A stretch of DNA of 64,000 nucleotides from Actinomadura parmotrematis (GTDB lineage: Bacteria > Actinomycetota > Actinomycetes > Streptosporangiales > Streptosporangiaceae): positions 248,001 to 312,000 of the forward strand of contig NZ_JAIBOA010000004.1 of assembly GCF_019458805.1 (NCBI RefSeq). The letters are read 5' to 3'. Positions 12,183 to 20,029 of this stretch are shown piece by piece. Made by a program: the position numbers and the translations under genes. Position 1 is the first letter of the stretch. Every line of letters starts with the position of its first letter. The notes under the pieces were generated by a model that made no database searches, was not told the origin of the DNA, and worked only from the letters and a program-made list of their open reading frames with translations.

Positions 12183-13826
12183 TCACAGGACCGACAGGGC
12201 GACGGCGGACACGAGGAACACCGCCTGGGCGGTCCACGCCGTCACGGTGGCGGGCACCGGGCGGAGCCGCGCGCAGGTGAAGGCGGCCGACCCGGCGGCC
12301 AGGGACGCGAGCAGCGTCCACAGGCCGTACCGCGAGCCCCACAGGCCGTACCGCGCCCCGGCGAGCAGCGTGATCAGCGCGACGGGGACGGCGGCGACGA
12401 CCCCCAGCGCGCGGCGGCCGCCCTTCGGGCGCGCCTCGAACGTCCCCCGGGCGAGCAGCAGGACGAGGGCGAGCGCGCTCGCCGCCGTCATCGCCAGCCA
12501 GGCGAGCACGGCGGGGTCGACGGTGCCGGTGAGGAGGTAGCGCAGCCGGAACGCCAGGAAGGGCAGGAGCACGGCGAGGGCCGCCGCCCCGGCGTCGGCG
12601 GCCCGGCCGCGGACGAGGGCGAGCACGCCCGGCAGCAGCATCAGCAGCGTCGCCGACACCACCGCGACGGCCGTCTGCACGCCGGACGTCTCGGAGGTGT
12701 CGTGCAGGTACACCGCCGACTGCGCGATCCATCCCACGACGGCGAGGGCGCCGGTGGCGAGGCCGAGGAGCCGCGCGGCCGGACCGGGGCCGGTCCCGGA
12801 GCGGGCGGGGACGCGCCCGGCGGCGTGCGTGGGCGCGATGGGGGCGGACGGGAACGGCGTCGGGACCGGCTGCTGGAAGACGGTCGCGGGCGCCTGCTGC
12901 GGGACCGGCCGCGTGACGGGCGGCGGCATGGTGGGCGGCGGCGGGACGGGCCGCCCCGCCGCGGCCTGCTCCAGCGTCCGCCGCATGGCGGCGGCGTCCG
13001 GGAAGCGCTGCCCGGGGTCCTTGGCGAGCGCGGTGAGGACGACGGCGTCCAGCGCGGGCGGCAGGCCCGGCCGGTGCGCCGACGGCGGCTCGGGGTGCCG
13101 GCTGATGTGGTGGAGCAGCACGACCGTGGGGATGTCGGCGACGAACGGCGGCCGTCCCGTGAGCATCTCGTAGAGGACGCAGCCGACCGAGTACAGGTCG
13201 CTGCGGGCGTCCACCGGGTGGCCCTCGGCCTGCTCGGGCGACAGGTAGGAGGGGGTGCCGACGAGCGCGCCGGTCCAGGTGAGGCGGGTGGCGGCGTCCG
13301 ACAGCAGCCGGGCGATGCCGAAGTCCATCACCTTCACGTCGGGGCGCGGCCCGGCGCCGTGCACCATGATGTTGGACGGCTTGATGTCGCGGTGCACGAC
13401 GCCCTTGCCGTGGCTGTGCTCCAGCGCCTCCAGGACGGCGCCCGCGATCGCCGCCGCCCGCGCGGGCGGCAGCGGGCCCTCCCCGACCTCCTCGCCGAGC
13501 GTGCGGCCCGGGACGAGCTCCATCACCAGGTAGGGCGTCGGCTCGTCGTCGGCGGTGTCCTCGCCGAGGTCGTGGACGTGGGTGATGCCGCGGTGGTTGA
13601 GGGCCGCCATCGCCCGCGCCTCGCGCTGGAAGCGGGCGCGCGCCCCCTCCGACCGGGTGAGCTCGGCGGGCAGCGTCTTCACCGCCACGAGGCGGTCCAG
13701 CGGCAGGTCGCGGGCGCGGTACACCACGCCCATCCCGCCCCGGCCGATCGGGCCGAGCAGCTCGTACCTGCCGGACAGCACCCGTCCCGGGCCGTCCGGC
13801 CCGCCCGTTCCGCGCTCCTCGGTCAC
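12183..13826 (-). CDS. Membrane Ser/Thr protein kinase
   Basis: A 547-aa protein. An N-terminal Hanks-type kinase domain (about 20-280) has a GRGGMGVVYRARD P-loop, VAVKTL lysine, HRDIKPSN catalytic loop, DFGIAR and a YLSPEQAEG activation segment. A Pro-rich linker (PPPPTMPPPV) follows, then about six or more hydrophobic helices to the C-terminus. There are no PASTA repeats, so the sensor part is the membrane domain itself. The start is GTG 13826 (GTG 13829 is equally possible); no clear ribosome-binding site precedes either. The frame running to 13979 adds an unconvincing Arg/Pro leader. Near the C-terminus a short direct duplication (RYGLWGSRYGLW) is visible in both protein and DNA (around 12320-12360). 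Confidence 0.85.
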   Translation of the reverse strand: MTEERGTGGPDGPGRVLSGRYELLGPIGRGGMGVVYRARDLPLDRLVAVKTLPAELTRSEGARARFQREARAMAALNHRGITHVHDLGEDTADDEPTPYLVMELVPGRTLGEEVGEGPLPPARAAAIAGAVLEALEHSHGKGVVHRDIKPSNIMVHGAGPRPDVKVMDFGIARLLSDAATRLTWTGALVGTPSYLSPEQAEGHPVDARSDLYSVGCVLYEMLTGRPPFVADIPTVVLLHHISRHPEPPSAHRPGLPPALDAVVLTALAKDPGQRFPDAAAMRRTLEQAAAGRPVPPPPTMPPPVTRPVPQQAPATVFQQPVPTPFPSAPIAPTHAAGRVPARSGTGPGPAARLLGLATGALAVVGWIAQSAVYLHDTSETSGVQTAVAVVSATLLMLLPGVLALVRGRAADAGAAALAVLLPFLAFRLRYLLTGTVDPAVLAWLAMTAASALALVLLLARGTFEARPKGGRRALGVVAAVPVALITLLAGARYGLWGSRYGLWTLLASLAAGSAAFTCARLRPVPATVTAWTAQAVFLVSAVALSVL

Positions 13827-13829
13827 CAC

Positions 13830-14164
13830 GGGAGGGTAACAGCGGTCCGGGCATAACGGACGGCCGCAAAGGGGCGCCCGGGAAACGGGCGGCCAGGTGT
13901 GGACAGCGGGCCGCCGTCCGCCGGCCGCGGGCGGTGCCGCGAGCAGGGGCGGGGGAGCGGCGCGGCGGCGCCGCCCCACTTATTTCGCTGCGTGATTTAA
14001 CCCGTGAATTTAGGGTCCGTCAAGGTCCCCCGAGCCCCGCGCCGGACGCCGCCGCCGGTCCGCCGCCGCCCGCCCGGCGGCGTTCTTGACAGCCGTCCGG
14101 ACCGGACAGATCGTGCCTTTCGACCCCGACCGCCGATCTCCACCCCCGATCGAGGAGGGACCTC
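13830..14164. other. Divergent intergenic region, kinase / GH3
   Basis: About 335 bp without a gene. It has an AT-rich patch at 13978-14020, unusual for this window (it includes TTATTTCGC and GTGATTTAACCCGTGAATTTA), which may hold promoters. A TTGACA at 14086-14091 could be a -35 element for the glycosidase, and the 13-bp palindrome GTCCGGACCGGAC (14095-14107) sits just downstream of it. The palindrome is identical to the one upstream of xfp. Confidence 0.5.
14095..14107. promoter_or_regulatory. 13-bp palindrome upstream of GH3 gene
   Basis: GTCCGGACCGGAC, a 6-1-6 perfect inverted repeat, lies 3 bp after a TTGACA -35-like element and 57 bp before the glycosidase start. That is a natural position for a repressor operator. 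It is the same 13-mer as at 2775-2787. Confidence 0.42.
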
Positions 14165-16081
14165 GTGCGCACCCCCCGTATCCCGCGCCGGCGCGCCGCG
14201 CTCGCGGCGGCGCTGGCCCTGGCCGGCGGCCTGCTGCCCGCCGGCTCCGCGCAGGCCGCCCCGCCCGGCGCCCCGCCCGCCGCCGCCCCCTACCTGAACC
14301 CCCGGCTCCCGGTGGCGGCCCGCGTGCAGGACCTGCTCGGCCGGATGACGACCGCCGAGAAGATCGGCCAGATGGCGCAGGCCGAGCGCGGCGCGATCGA
14401 CGCCGACCCCGCCCAGATCACCGCCCTCGGGCTCGGCTCGGTGCTGTCGGGCGGCGGCTCCACCCCGGCCGACAACACCCCGGCGGGCTGGGCCGACATG
14501 GTGGACCGCTACCAGCGGGCCGCGCTCGCCACCCGGCTGCACATCCCGCTCATCTACGGCGTGGACTCGGTGCACGGCCACGGCAACCTCGTCGGCGCCA
14601 CCGTCTTCCCGCACAACATCGGGATGGGCGCGACCCGCGACCCGGCGCTCGTCCGCCGCGAGGAGCAGATCACCGCGATCGAGACGCGCGCCACGGGCCC
14701 GCAGTGGGTGTTCGCGCCCTGCTTCTGCGTCGCCCGCGACGACCGCTGGGGCCGCACCTACGAGAGCTTCGGCGAGGACCCCGCGCTCGTCACCGCGATG
14801 ACGACCGCCGTCGACGGCTTCCAGGGCACCCGGCCGGGCGACCTCGCGGGCCCGGGCCGCGTCCTCGCGACCGCCAAGCACTTCGCCGGGGACGGCGACA
14901 CCGTCTACGGCACGTCCACCAGCGGCACGTACACCATCGACCAGGGCGTCACGGTCAGCTCCCGCGCCCGCTTCGCACGGATCGACCTGCCGCCCTACGT
15001 CGCCGCCGTCCGCGCCCACCACGTCGGGTCGATCATGCCGTCGTTCTCCAGCGTGGACTGGACCGACGACGGCGTCGGGAACCCCGTCAAGATGAGCGCG
15101 CACGCCGAGCTGCTCACCGGCGTGCTGAAGAAGAAGATCGGCTTCAAGGGCTTCCTGATCAGCGACTGGGCGGCGATCCAGCAGCTCCCCGGCACCTACG
15201 CCGACCAGGTCCGCGCCTCGGTGAACGCCGGCATGGACATGTTCATGGAGCCCTACAGCACCCCGCAGTTCACGCGGACGCTCGCCGCCGAGGTCGCCGC
15301 GGGCCGGGTGAAGATCTCCCGCATCGACGACGCGGTGCGCCGCATCCTCACCGCCAAGTTCGAGCTCGGCCTGTTCGAGCACCCCTACACCGACCGGCGC
15401 AACATCGGCACGATCGGGTCGCCCGCGCACCGCGCCGTCGCCCGCCAGGCCGTCGCCGAGTCGCAGGTGCTGCTGAAGAACAGCGGGCACGCGCTGCCGC
15501 TGAAGCCGTCCGCCAAGATCTACGTGGCGGGCGCCAACGCCGACGACATCGGCAACCAGTCCGGCGGCTGGACGGTCACGTGGCAGGGCCAGTCCGGGAA
15601 CGTCATCCCCGGCACCACGATCCTGCAGGGCATCCGGCAGCGCGCGTCGGACGTCACCTACAGCGCCGACGCCTCCGCGCCCGTCAGCGGCCAGGACACC
15701 GGCATCGTCGTCGTCGGCGAGACCCCGTACGCCGAGGGCGTCGGCGACGTCGGCAACGGCCACACCCTGAACCTGTCCGGCGCCGACAAGGCGAACATCG
15801 GCAAGGTCTGCTCGGCGGTGAAGACCTGCGTCGTCCTGGACGTCGCCGGACGCCCGCAGATCGTCACCGACGAGCTCGCCGAGACCGACGCGTTCGTGGC
15901 GTCCTGGCTGCCCGGCAGCGAGGGCGCGGGCGTGTCCGACGTCCTGTTCGGCGCCCGGCCCTTCACCGGGAGGCTGCCGGTGAGCTGGCCGCGCAGCGAG
16001 GCGCAGGAGCCGGTCAACGTCGGCGACCGGGACTACGCGCCGCTGTTCCCCTACGGCTACGGCCTCACCACGCGGCGCTGA
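14165..16081 (+). CDS. Secreted glycoside hydrolase family 3 (beta-glucosidase type)
   Basis: A 638-aa exported GH3 enzyme that removes glucose or related sugars from beta-glycosides outside the cell. A signal peptide ends near residue 30 (ALAGGLLPAGSAQA). The N-terminal (beta/alpha)8 domain has MTTAEKIGQMAQAERG, IPLIYGVDSVHGHGN, YESFGEDPALV and AKHFAGDG. The nucleophile is D334 in GFLISDWAAI. The C-terminal alpha/beta sandwich (from about residue 415) includes VLLKNSGHALPL, GETPYAEGVGD and PFTGRLPVSWPR. The start is GTG 14165 after GAGGAGGGACCTC. Length and motifs fit the exo-1,3/1,4-beta-glucanase branch. The upstream palindrome suggests substrate-controlled repression. Confidence 0.93.
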   Translation: MRTPRIPRRRAALAAALALAGGLLPAGSAQAAPPGAPPAAAPYLNPRLPVAARVQDLLGRMTTAEKIGQMAQAERGAIDADPAQITALGLGSVLSGGGSTPADNTPAGWADMVDRYQRAALATRLHIPLIYGVDSVHGHGNLVGATVFPHNIGMGATRDPALVRREEQITAIETRATGPQWVFAPCFCVARDDRWGRTYESFGEDPALVTAMTTAVDGFQGTRPGDLAGPGRVLATAKHFAGDGDTVYGTSTSGTYTIDQGVTVSSRARFARIDLPPYVAAVRAHHVGSIMPSFSSVDWTDDGVGNPVKMSAHAELLTGVLKKKIGFKGFLISDWAAIQQLPGTYADQVRASVNAGMDMFMEPYSTPQFTRTLAAEVAAGRVKISRIDDAVRRILTAKFELGLFEHPYTDRRNIGTIGSPAHRAVARQAVAESQVLLKNSGHALPLKPSAKIYVAGANADDIGNQSGGWTVTWQGQSGNVIPGTTILQGIRQRASDVTYSADASAPVSGQDTGIVVVGETPYAEGVGDVGNGHTLNLSGADKANIGKVCSAVKTCVVLDVAGRPQIVTDELAETDAFVASWLPGSEGAGVSDVLFGARPFTGRLPVSWPRSEAQEPVNVGDRDYAPLFPYGYGLTTRR

Positions 16082-16140
16082 CCGCCGGCCCCGCACGCCC
16101 GCCGGGTGTGCGGGGCCGCACGCCGGGGGAGGGTCGGGAC

Positions 16141-16458
16141 ATGGACAACGCCCACGACATCCCCGCCCTCGTCCGCGAGCACCTGGACGCCGCCCGCCGC
16201 TCCGACCACGGCCGGAGCGCCCGCCTGCTCGTCCACGACGGCCCGCTCCGCCAGTCGATCATCGCGTTGCGGGCGGGCGGCGCCCTGGACGAGCACGAGG
16301 CGCCGCCCGCCGCGTCCCTGCACGTGCTGGCCGGGAAGGTGCGGCTGAACGACCGGGCGCTCAGCGCGGGCGAGCTGGTCCCGATCCCGCACGAGCGGCA
16401 CGCCCTGTCCGCCGACGAGGACGCGGCCGTCCTGCTCACCACGGTCACCGGGATCTGA
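16141..16458 (+). CDS. Small cupin-fold protein
   Basis: A 105-aa protein with a single cupin-like beta-barrel. Motif 1 is reduced to LDEHEAPPAASLHVLAGKVRL, and motif 2 is PIPHERHALSADEDAAVLL. The double-His pattern of metal cupins is only partly present (HE in motif 1, PHERH in motif 2), so metal binding is uncertain. The ATG at 16141 follows GGGGGAGGG. It lies 59 bp downstream of the GH3 gene and may be read with it. Ligand and reaction are unknown. Confidence 0.75.
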   Translation: MDNAHDIPALVREHLDAARRSDHGRSARLLVHDGPLRQSIIALRAGGALDEHEAPPAASLHVLAGKVRLNDRALSAGELVPIPHERHALSADEDAAVLLTTVTGI

Positions 16459-16474
16459 CGCGGGCTCCGGCGCC

Positions 16475-16930
16475 TCAGCCGTTGTTCTGCGCGAAGTTCA
16501 CCACGCGCCAGCCGGTGGCCGGGTAGGGGTCCACGTAGAAGTGGGTGGAGCCGCCGCCCTGCGCGGCGTAGTAGCAGTCGTAGGCGTAGCTCACCCCGAC
16601 GGCGGAGCCCTGCCGGCAGCTCTGGATGCGGGTGGTGGTGTCGACGGCCCCGGCGAAGACCTTGTCGACGGTCCTCGGGCCGCCGGCCTTGAGGGCGGCG
16701 TTCTTGTCGCCCTTGTGCCAGGCGGCGAGCAGCGCCTCGGCGGCTGCCTGGGCGGTGGGGAACCTGCCGCCCGCCGCCGGCGTCCCGGCCGAAGCCGGGC
16801 CGGTGGTGGACGCTCCGGGGGCGGACGCTCCGGGGGTGGCGGCCGACTTCGGGGACGGGTCGTTCCCGAGGGAGCACCCGGCGGTCAGGAGGAGGCAGGG
16901 GAGGAGGGCGGCGGTCAGCGGACGGCGCAT
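16475..16930 (-). CDS. Putative lipoprotein
   Basis: A 151-aa exported protein. The signal peptide MRRPLTAALLPCLLLTAGC carries a lipobox (LTAGC, acylated Cys19). A Ser/Pro/Ala linker follows, then a globular domain from about residue 55 (FPTAQAAAEALLAAWHKGDKN). That domain has two Cys (QSCRQG and YDCYYA) that could form a disulfide, and it ends YPATGWRVVNFAQNNG. The fold resembles small NTF2-like or nuclear-transport-type lipoproteins of actinomycetes, but no specific role can be given. It is convergent with the cupin gene. Confidence 0.78.
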   Translation of the reverse strand: MRRPLTAALLPCLLLTAGCSLGNDPSPKSAATPGASAPGASTTGPASAGTPAAGGRFPTAQAAAEALLAAWHKGDKNAALKAGGPRTVDKVFAGAVDTTTRIQSCRQGSAVGVSYAYDCYYAAQGGGSTHFYVDPYPATGWRVVNFAQNNG

Positions 16931-17018
16931 CGGGTCTCCAGCATCTCGAAGGACAACCGGTGAGATGGCCGGGCGCGTCCGGTAGTTCGCTTTCGGCCGG
17001 TCCGGGTCAGCGCCCCGT

Positions 17019-17612
17019 TCAGAGCAGGAAGACCTCCAGCGTCCGCGGGCCGTGCACGCCCTCCACCCGCGACAGCTCGATGTCGCTGGTCGCCGACGGG
17101 CCCGACACGAACGTCAGCGGCCGGGTCACGTCGATCCGGGCGAGGGCGTCCGGCACGTCGGCGGCGATCTGGTCCGCGCGGACGACGACGAGGTGGTGGT
17201 CGGGGACCAGGGTGAGGGCGCGCCGCCCCTGCCCCGGACCGTGGTCGAGGACGATCGTGCCGGTCTCGGCGATCACGGCGGTGCAGCCGGTGACCGTCCC
17301 GGCGGCCCACTCCAGGTCGGCGTCCGGGCCGGCGAGGCGGGCGGCGTCGATCCCGGCCGTCCACGCGGCGGGCAGGCCGTCCGGGACGACGTAGGCGCCG
17401 GGCCGGAACGCGGCGGCGAGCGCGGCGGGCAGATCCGCCTCCGTCACGCGGTGGACGGCGGCGCGGTAGTCGGCGATCCGCTCGGCGGCCAAGTCGAGGA
17501 GGCCGTTCTCGTGGTGGCGCCGCAGGTAGGGGCGGGGGATCGCGGCGTACGCGGCGGCGGGGTCGCCGCCGGCGGGGCGGAGCCGGGCGAGGATGTCGTC
17601 ACGAGCCGTCAC
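17019..17612 (-). CDS. lutC: Lactate utilisation protein C (LUD domain)
   Basis: A 197-aa LUD-domain subunit of the LutABC L-lactate oxidase system, which oxidises lactate to pyruvate at the membrane or cytoplasm. Characteristic features are MTARDDILARL at the N-terminus, TGCTAVIAETGTIVLDHGPGQGRRALTLVPDHHLVVV in the middle, and FVSGPSATSDIELSRVEGVHGPRTLEVFLL at the C-terminus, the last typical of YkgG/LutC. Its start overlaps the 3' end of lutB by 14 bp, so the genes are co-translated in the order lutA-lutB-lutC. It is the last gene of the operon. Confidence 0.92.
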   Translation of the reverse strand: MTARDDILARLRPAGGDPAAAYAAIPRPYLRRHHENGLLDLAAERIADYRAAVHRVTEADLPAALAAAFRPGAYVVPDGLPAAWTAGIDAARLAGPDADLEWAAGTVTGCTAVIAETGTIVLDHGPGQGRRALTLVPDHHLVVVRADQIAADVPDALARIDVTRPLTFVSGPSATSDIELSRVEGVHGPRTLEVFLL

Positions 17613-18996
17613 GGGTCCTCCTCCACCAGGCGCGGAACGATTCGGCGGGCGGCACCGGCACGTCGCGGGTGTCGGTCCAGGCGCGCGGGACGCGGGCGTG
17701 GCGGGCGAAGCGCCGCCCGCGCCCGGCGAGCGCCTGCGCGGCGGCGAGGCGGGCGGCGGAGTTCAGCGCCCAGCCCGCGGCGCCCATCGCCGCCCGCTCG
17801 GCGGGCCTCTTCGGCGCCCTGGCGCGCAGGTGCACCAGCACCTCGGGGATGTCGATCGCGACGGGGCACACCTCGTAGCAGGCGCCGCAGAGCGAGGACG
17901 CGAACGGCAGCGAGGCGTCCACCTCCGACCCGATGCCGCGGATCTGCGGCGACAGGATCGCGCCGATCGGGCCGGGGTAGGGCGAGCCGTAGGCGTGGCC
18001 GCCCGCCCGCGCGTACACCGGGCACACGTTGAGGCAGGCCGAGCAGCGGATGCAGCGGAGCGCCTGCCGCCCGACGGGGTCGGCGTGCGTGGCGGTGCGG
18101 CCGTTGTCCAGCAGCACCAGGTGGAAGGCCTGCGGGCCGTCGCCGGGGGTCACGCCCGTCCACGCCGAGGTGTAGGGGTTCATCCGCTCGGCGGTGGACG
18201 AGCGCGGCAGGAGCTGGAGGAACACCTCCAGGTCGCGGGCGGTCGGCAGCAGCTTCTCGATGCCCATGACGGTGATGAGGGTGTCGGGCAGCGTCAGGCA
18301 CATGCGGCCGTTGCCCTCGGACTCCACCACGAGGACGGTGCCGGTGTCGGCGATCGCGAAGTTGGCGCCCGACACCGCGACCTTCGCCGACAGGAACTTG
18401 GCGCGCAGGTGGCGGCGGGCGGCCTCGGCGAGCGCCGCCGGGTCGTCGGTGAGGTCGTCCGGCGCCGACGGCATCCGCGCGCGGAACAGCGCGCGGATCT
18501 CGGCGCGGTTCTTGTGGATCGCCGGGACCAGGATGTGCGACGGCCGGTCGTCGCCGAGCTGCACGATGAGCTCGGCGAGGTCGGTCTCGTGCGCGGTGAT
18601 CCCGGCCTCGGCGAGCGCCTCGTTCAGGCCGGTCTCCTGCGTCGCCATCGACTTGACCTTCACGACCTCGGTCTCGCCGGTCGCCCGCACCAGCCGGGTG
18701 ACGATCGCGTTGGCCTCGGCGGCGTCGCGCGCCCAGTGCACCGTCCCGCCCGCGGCGGTGACCCGCTCCTCCAGCAGCTCCAGGTAGTGGGCCAGATGGG
18801 CGAGGGTGTGGTCCTTGATCGCCTTGCCGGCCGCGCGCAGCTCGGCCCAGTCGTCCAGCTCGGCGACGGCGGCCGCGCGGCGGGCGCGGATCGTCCCGGT
18901 CGCGTGCGCGAGGTTGCCGCGCAGCCGGGTGTCGGCGACGGCGGCGCGGGCCGCCTTCGGGAACGCGGGCATCCCCACGTACGTCGGCATCGTCAT
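17599..18996 (-). CDS. lutB: Lactate utilisation iron-sulfur protein B
   Basis: A 465-aa LutB/YkgF protein. An N-terminal LUD domain (about 70-300; SKVAVSGANFAIADTGTVLVV) is followed by ferredoxin-type cysteine motifs CIRCSACLNVCPVY and CGACYEVCPVAIDIP for two [4Fe-4S] clusters, and a C-terminal DUF3390-like tail. It passes electrons from lactate oxidation within the LutABC complex. The ATG at 18996 gives MTMPTYVGMPAFPKAARAAV, with the AFPKAAR block usual for the family. It is separated from lutA by a 9-bp tandem repeat tract. Confidence 0.93.
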   Translation of the reverse strand: MTMPTYVGMPAFPKAARAAVADTRLRGNLAHATGTIRARRAAAVAELDDWAELRAAGKAIKDHTLAHLAHYLELLEERVTAAGGTVHWARDAAEANAIVTRLVRATGETEVVKVKSMATQETGLNEALAEAGITAHETDLAELIVQLGDDRPSHILVPAIHKNRAEIRALFRARMPSAPDDLTDDPAALAEAARRHLRAKFLSAKVAVSGANFAIADTGTVLVVESEGNGRMCLTLPDTLITVMGIEKLLPTARDLEVFLQLLPRSSTAERMNPYTSAWTGVTPGDGPQAFHLVLLDNGRTATHADPVGRQALRCIRCSACLNVCPVYARAGGHAYGSPYPGPIGAILSPQIRGIGSEVDASLPFASSLCGACYEVCPVAIDIPEVLVHLRARAPKRPAERAAMGAAGWALNSAARLAAAQALAGRGRRFARHARVPRAWTDTRDVPVPPAESFRAWWRRTRDGS

Positions 18997-19009
18997 GCGC
19001 TGCTCGCAG

Positions 19010-19063
19010 GGGTCACGAGGGTCACGAGGGTCACGGGGGTCACAGGGGTCACGGGGGTCATGA
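19010..19063. repeat. Six tandem 9-bp repeats between lutA and lutB
   Basis: Six head-to-tail copies of a GGGTCACGA-like unit (GGGTCACGA, GGGTCACGA, GGGTCACGG, GGGTCACAG, GGGTCACGG, GGGTCATGA). The last copy contains the lutA stop codon, and the tract fills the spacer before lutB. Being a multiple of three it would keep frame, so copy-number change would alter only the intercistronic distance. Confidence 0.85.
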
Positions 19064-19786
19064 GGTGCTCGCCAGGATCTCGGCGAGGTGCGCGACCCGC
19101 ACCCCGCTCCGCTGCCGCCCGAGGGCGCCGCCGATGTGCATGAGGCAGGAGTTGTCGGCGGCGCAGAGCACCTCGGCGCCGGTGCTCTTCACCGCCGCGA
19201 CCTTGTCGGCGCACATGGCCGCCGACACGTCGGCGTTCTTCAGCGCGAACGTGCCGCCGAACCCGCAGCACTCGGCGGCGTCCGGCAGGTCGACCAGGTC
19301 GAGGCCGCGCACCTCGCGGAGCAGCCGCAGCGGCTTGTCGCCGAGCTTCAGCATGCGCAGCGAGTGGCACGTCGGGTGGTAGGCGACGCGGTGCGGGAAG
19401 GACGCGCCGACGTCCGTCACCCCGAGCACGTCCACGAGCAGCTCCGACAGCTCGTGGACGCGCGGCGCGAGCGCGGCGGCGCGCTCGGCGAGCCGCTCGC
19501 GCCCGCTGCGGGCGGCGAGCCTGGCGTGCCACTCGCGGACCATCGCCGCGCACGACCCGGACGGCGCGACGACCGCGTCGCAGTCCTCGAACGCGCCGGT
19601 GAACGCCTCGACCAGCTTCACGGCCTCGCCGGGGTAGCCGGTGTTGAGGTGCATCTGCCCGCAGCAGGTCTGCGCGGGCGGGAACGCGACCCGGTGGCCG
19701 AGCCGCTCCAGCAGCGCGACGACGGCTTTCCCGGTGTCGGGGAACAGCGTGTCGTTCACGCAGGTCACGAACAGTGCGATCTTCAT
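19058..19786 (-). CDS. lutA: Lactate utilisation (Fe-S)-binding protein A
   Basis: A 242-aa CCG-domain protein of the LutA/YkgE family (two cysteine-rich CCG domains, as in GlpC/HdrB). Motifs are ALFVTCVNDTLFPDTG, PPAQTCCGQMHLNTGYPGEA, VAYHPTCHSLRML and DAAECCGFGGTFALKN. These cysteines hold a [4Fe-4S] cluster for electron transfer from lactate. The ATG at 19786 (MKIALFVT) has GAAGAG upstream and matches the family start; the frame continues to 19921 without family sequence. It is the first gene of lutABC. No GntR-type lutR gene lies next to it. Confidence 0.93.
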   Translation of the reverse strand: MKIALFVTCVNDTLFPDTGKAVVALLERLGHRVAFPPAQTCCGQMHLNTGYPGEAVKLVEAFTGAFEDCDAVVAPSGSCAAMVREWHARLAARSGRERLAERAAALAPRVHELSELLVDVLGVTDVGASFPHRVAYHPTCHSLRMLKLGDKPLRLLREVRGLDLVDLPDAAECCGFGGTFALKNADVSAAMCADKVAAVKSTGAEVLCAADNSCLMHIGGALGRQRSGVRVAHLAEILASTS

Positions 19787-19940
19787 TCGGCGCTCTTCAC
19801 GGGACGGCGGGCTCGGGCGGACGGGCGTCCCCAGCAGCATCACACACCGCCCCGCCCGCCCAGAACGGGCCGCCCCGCCGCCCTCGCGCGCTTTCGCGAG
19901 TGCTTGAGCGTGCGCCCCCACCTGCGCGTTACCCCGGCGG

Positions 19941-19973
19941 CTTCACGACGTGTACGACCGCTGTTCATCTTCG
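19941..19973 (+). promoter_or_regulatory. Possible PHO box (three 11-nt direct repeat units)
   Basis: Three consecutive 11-nt units, CTTCACGACGT, GTACGACCGCT and GTTCATCTTCG, begin with sequences related to the GTTCACC core of actinomycete PhoP boxes. Units 1 and 3 match well and unit 2 weakly. They end 56 bp before a secreted phosphatase start, which fits phosphate-starvation control (inference). Confidence 0.42.
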
Positions 19974-20029
19974 CGGCACCCGCGGCACGGCGGGGAGGTC
20001 CACCCTTCCGTGGTGTGAATACTCCTCGA

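Noticed and set aside
19058..19921. Longer lutA starting at 19921
   Set aside because: The extra 45 residues are low-complexity and unlike the family, which starts at MKIALFVT with a ribosome-binding site.
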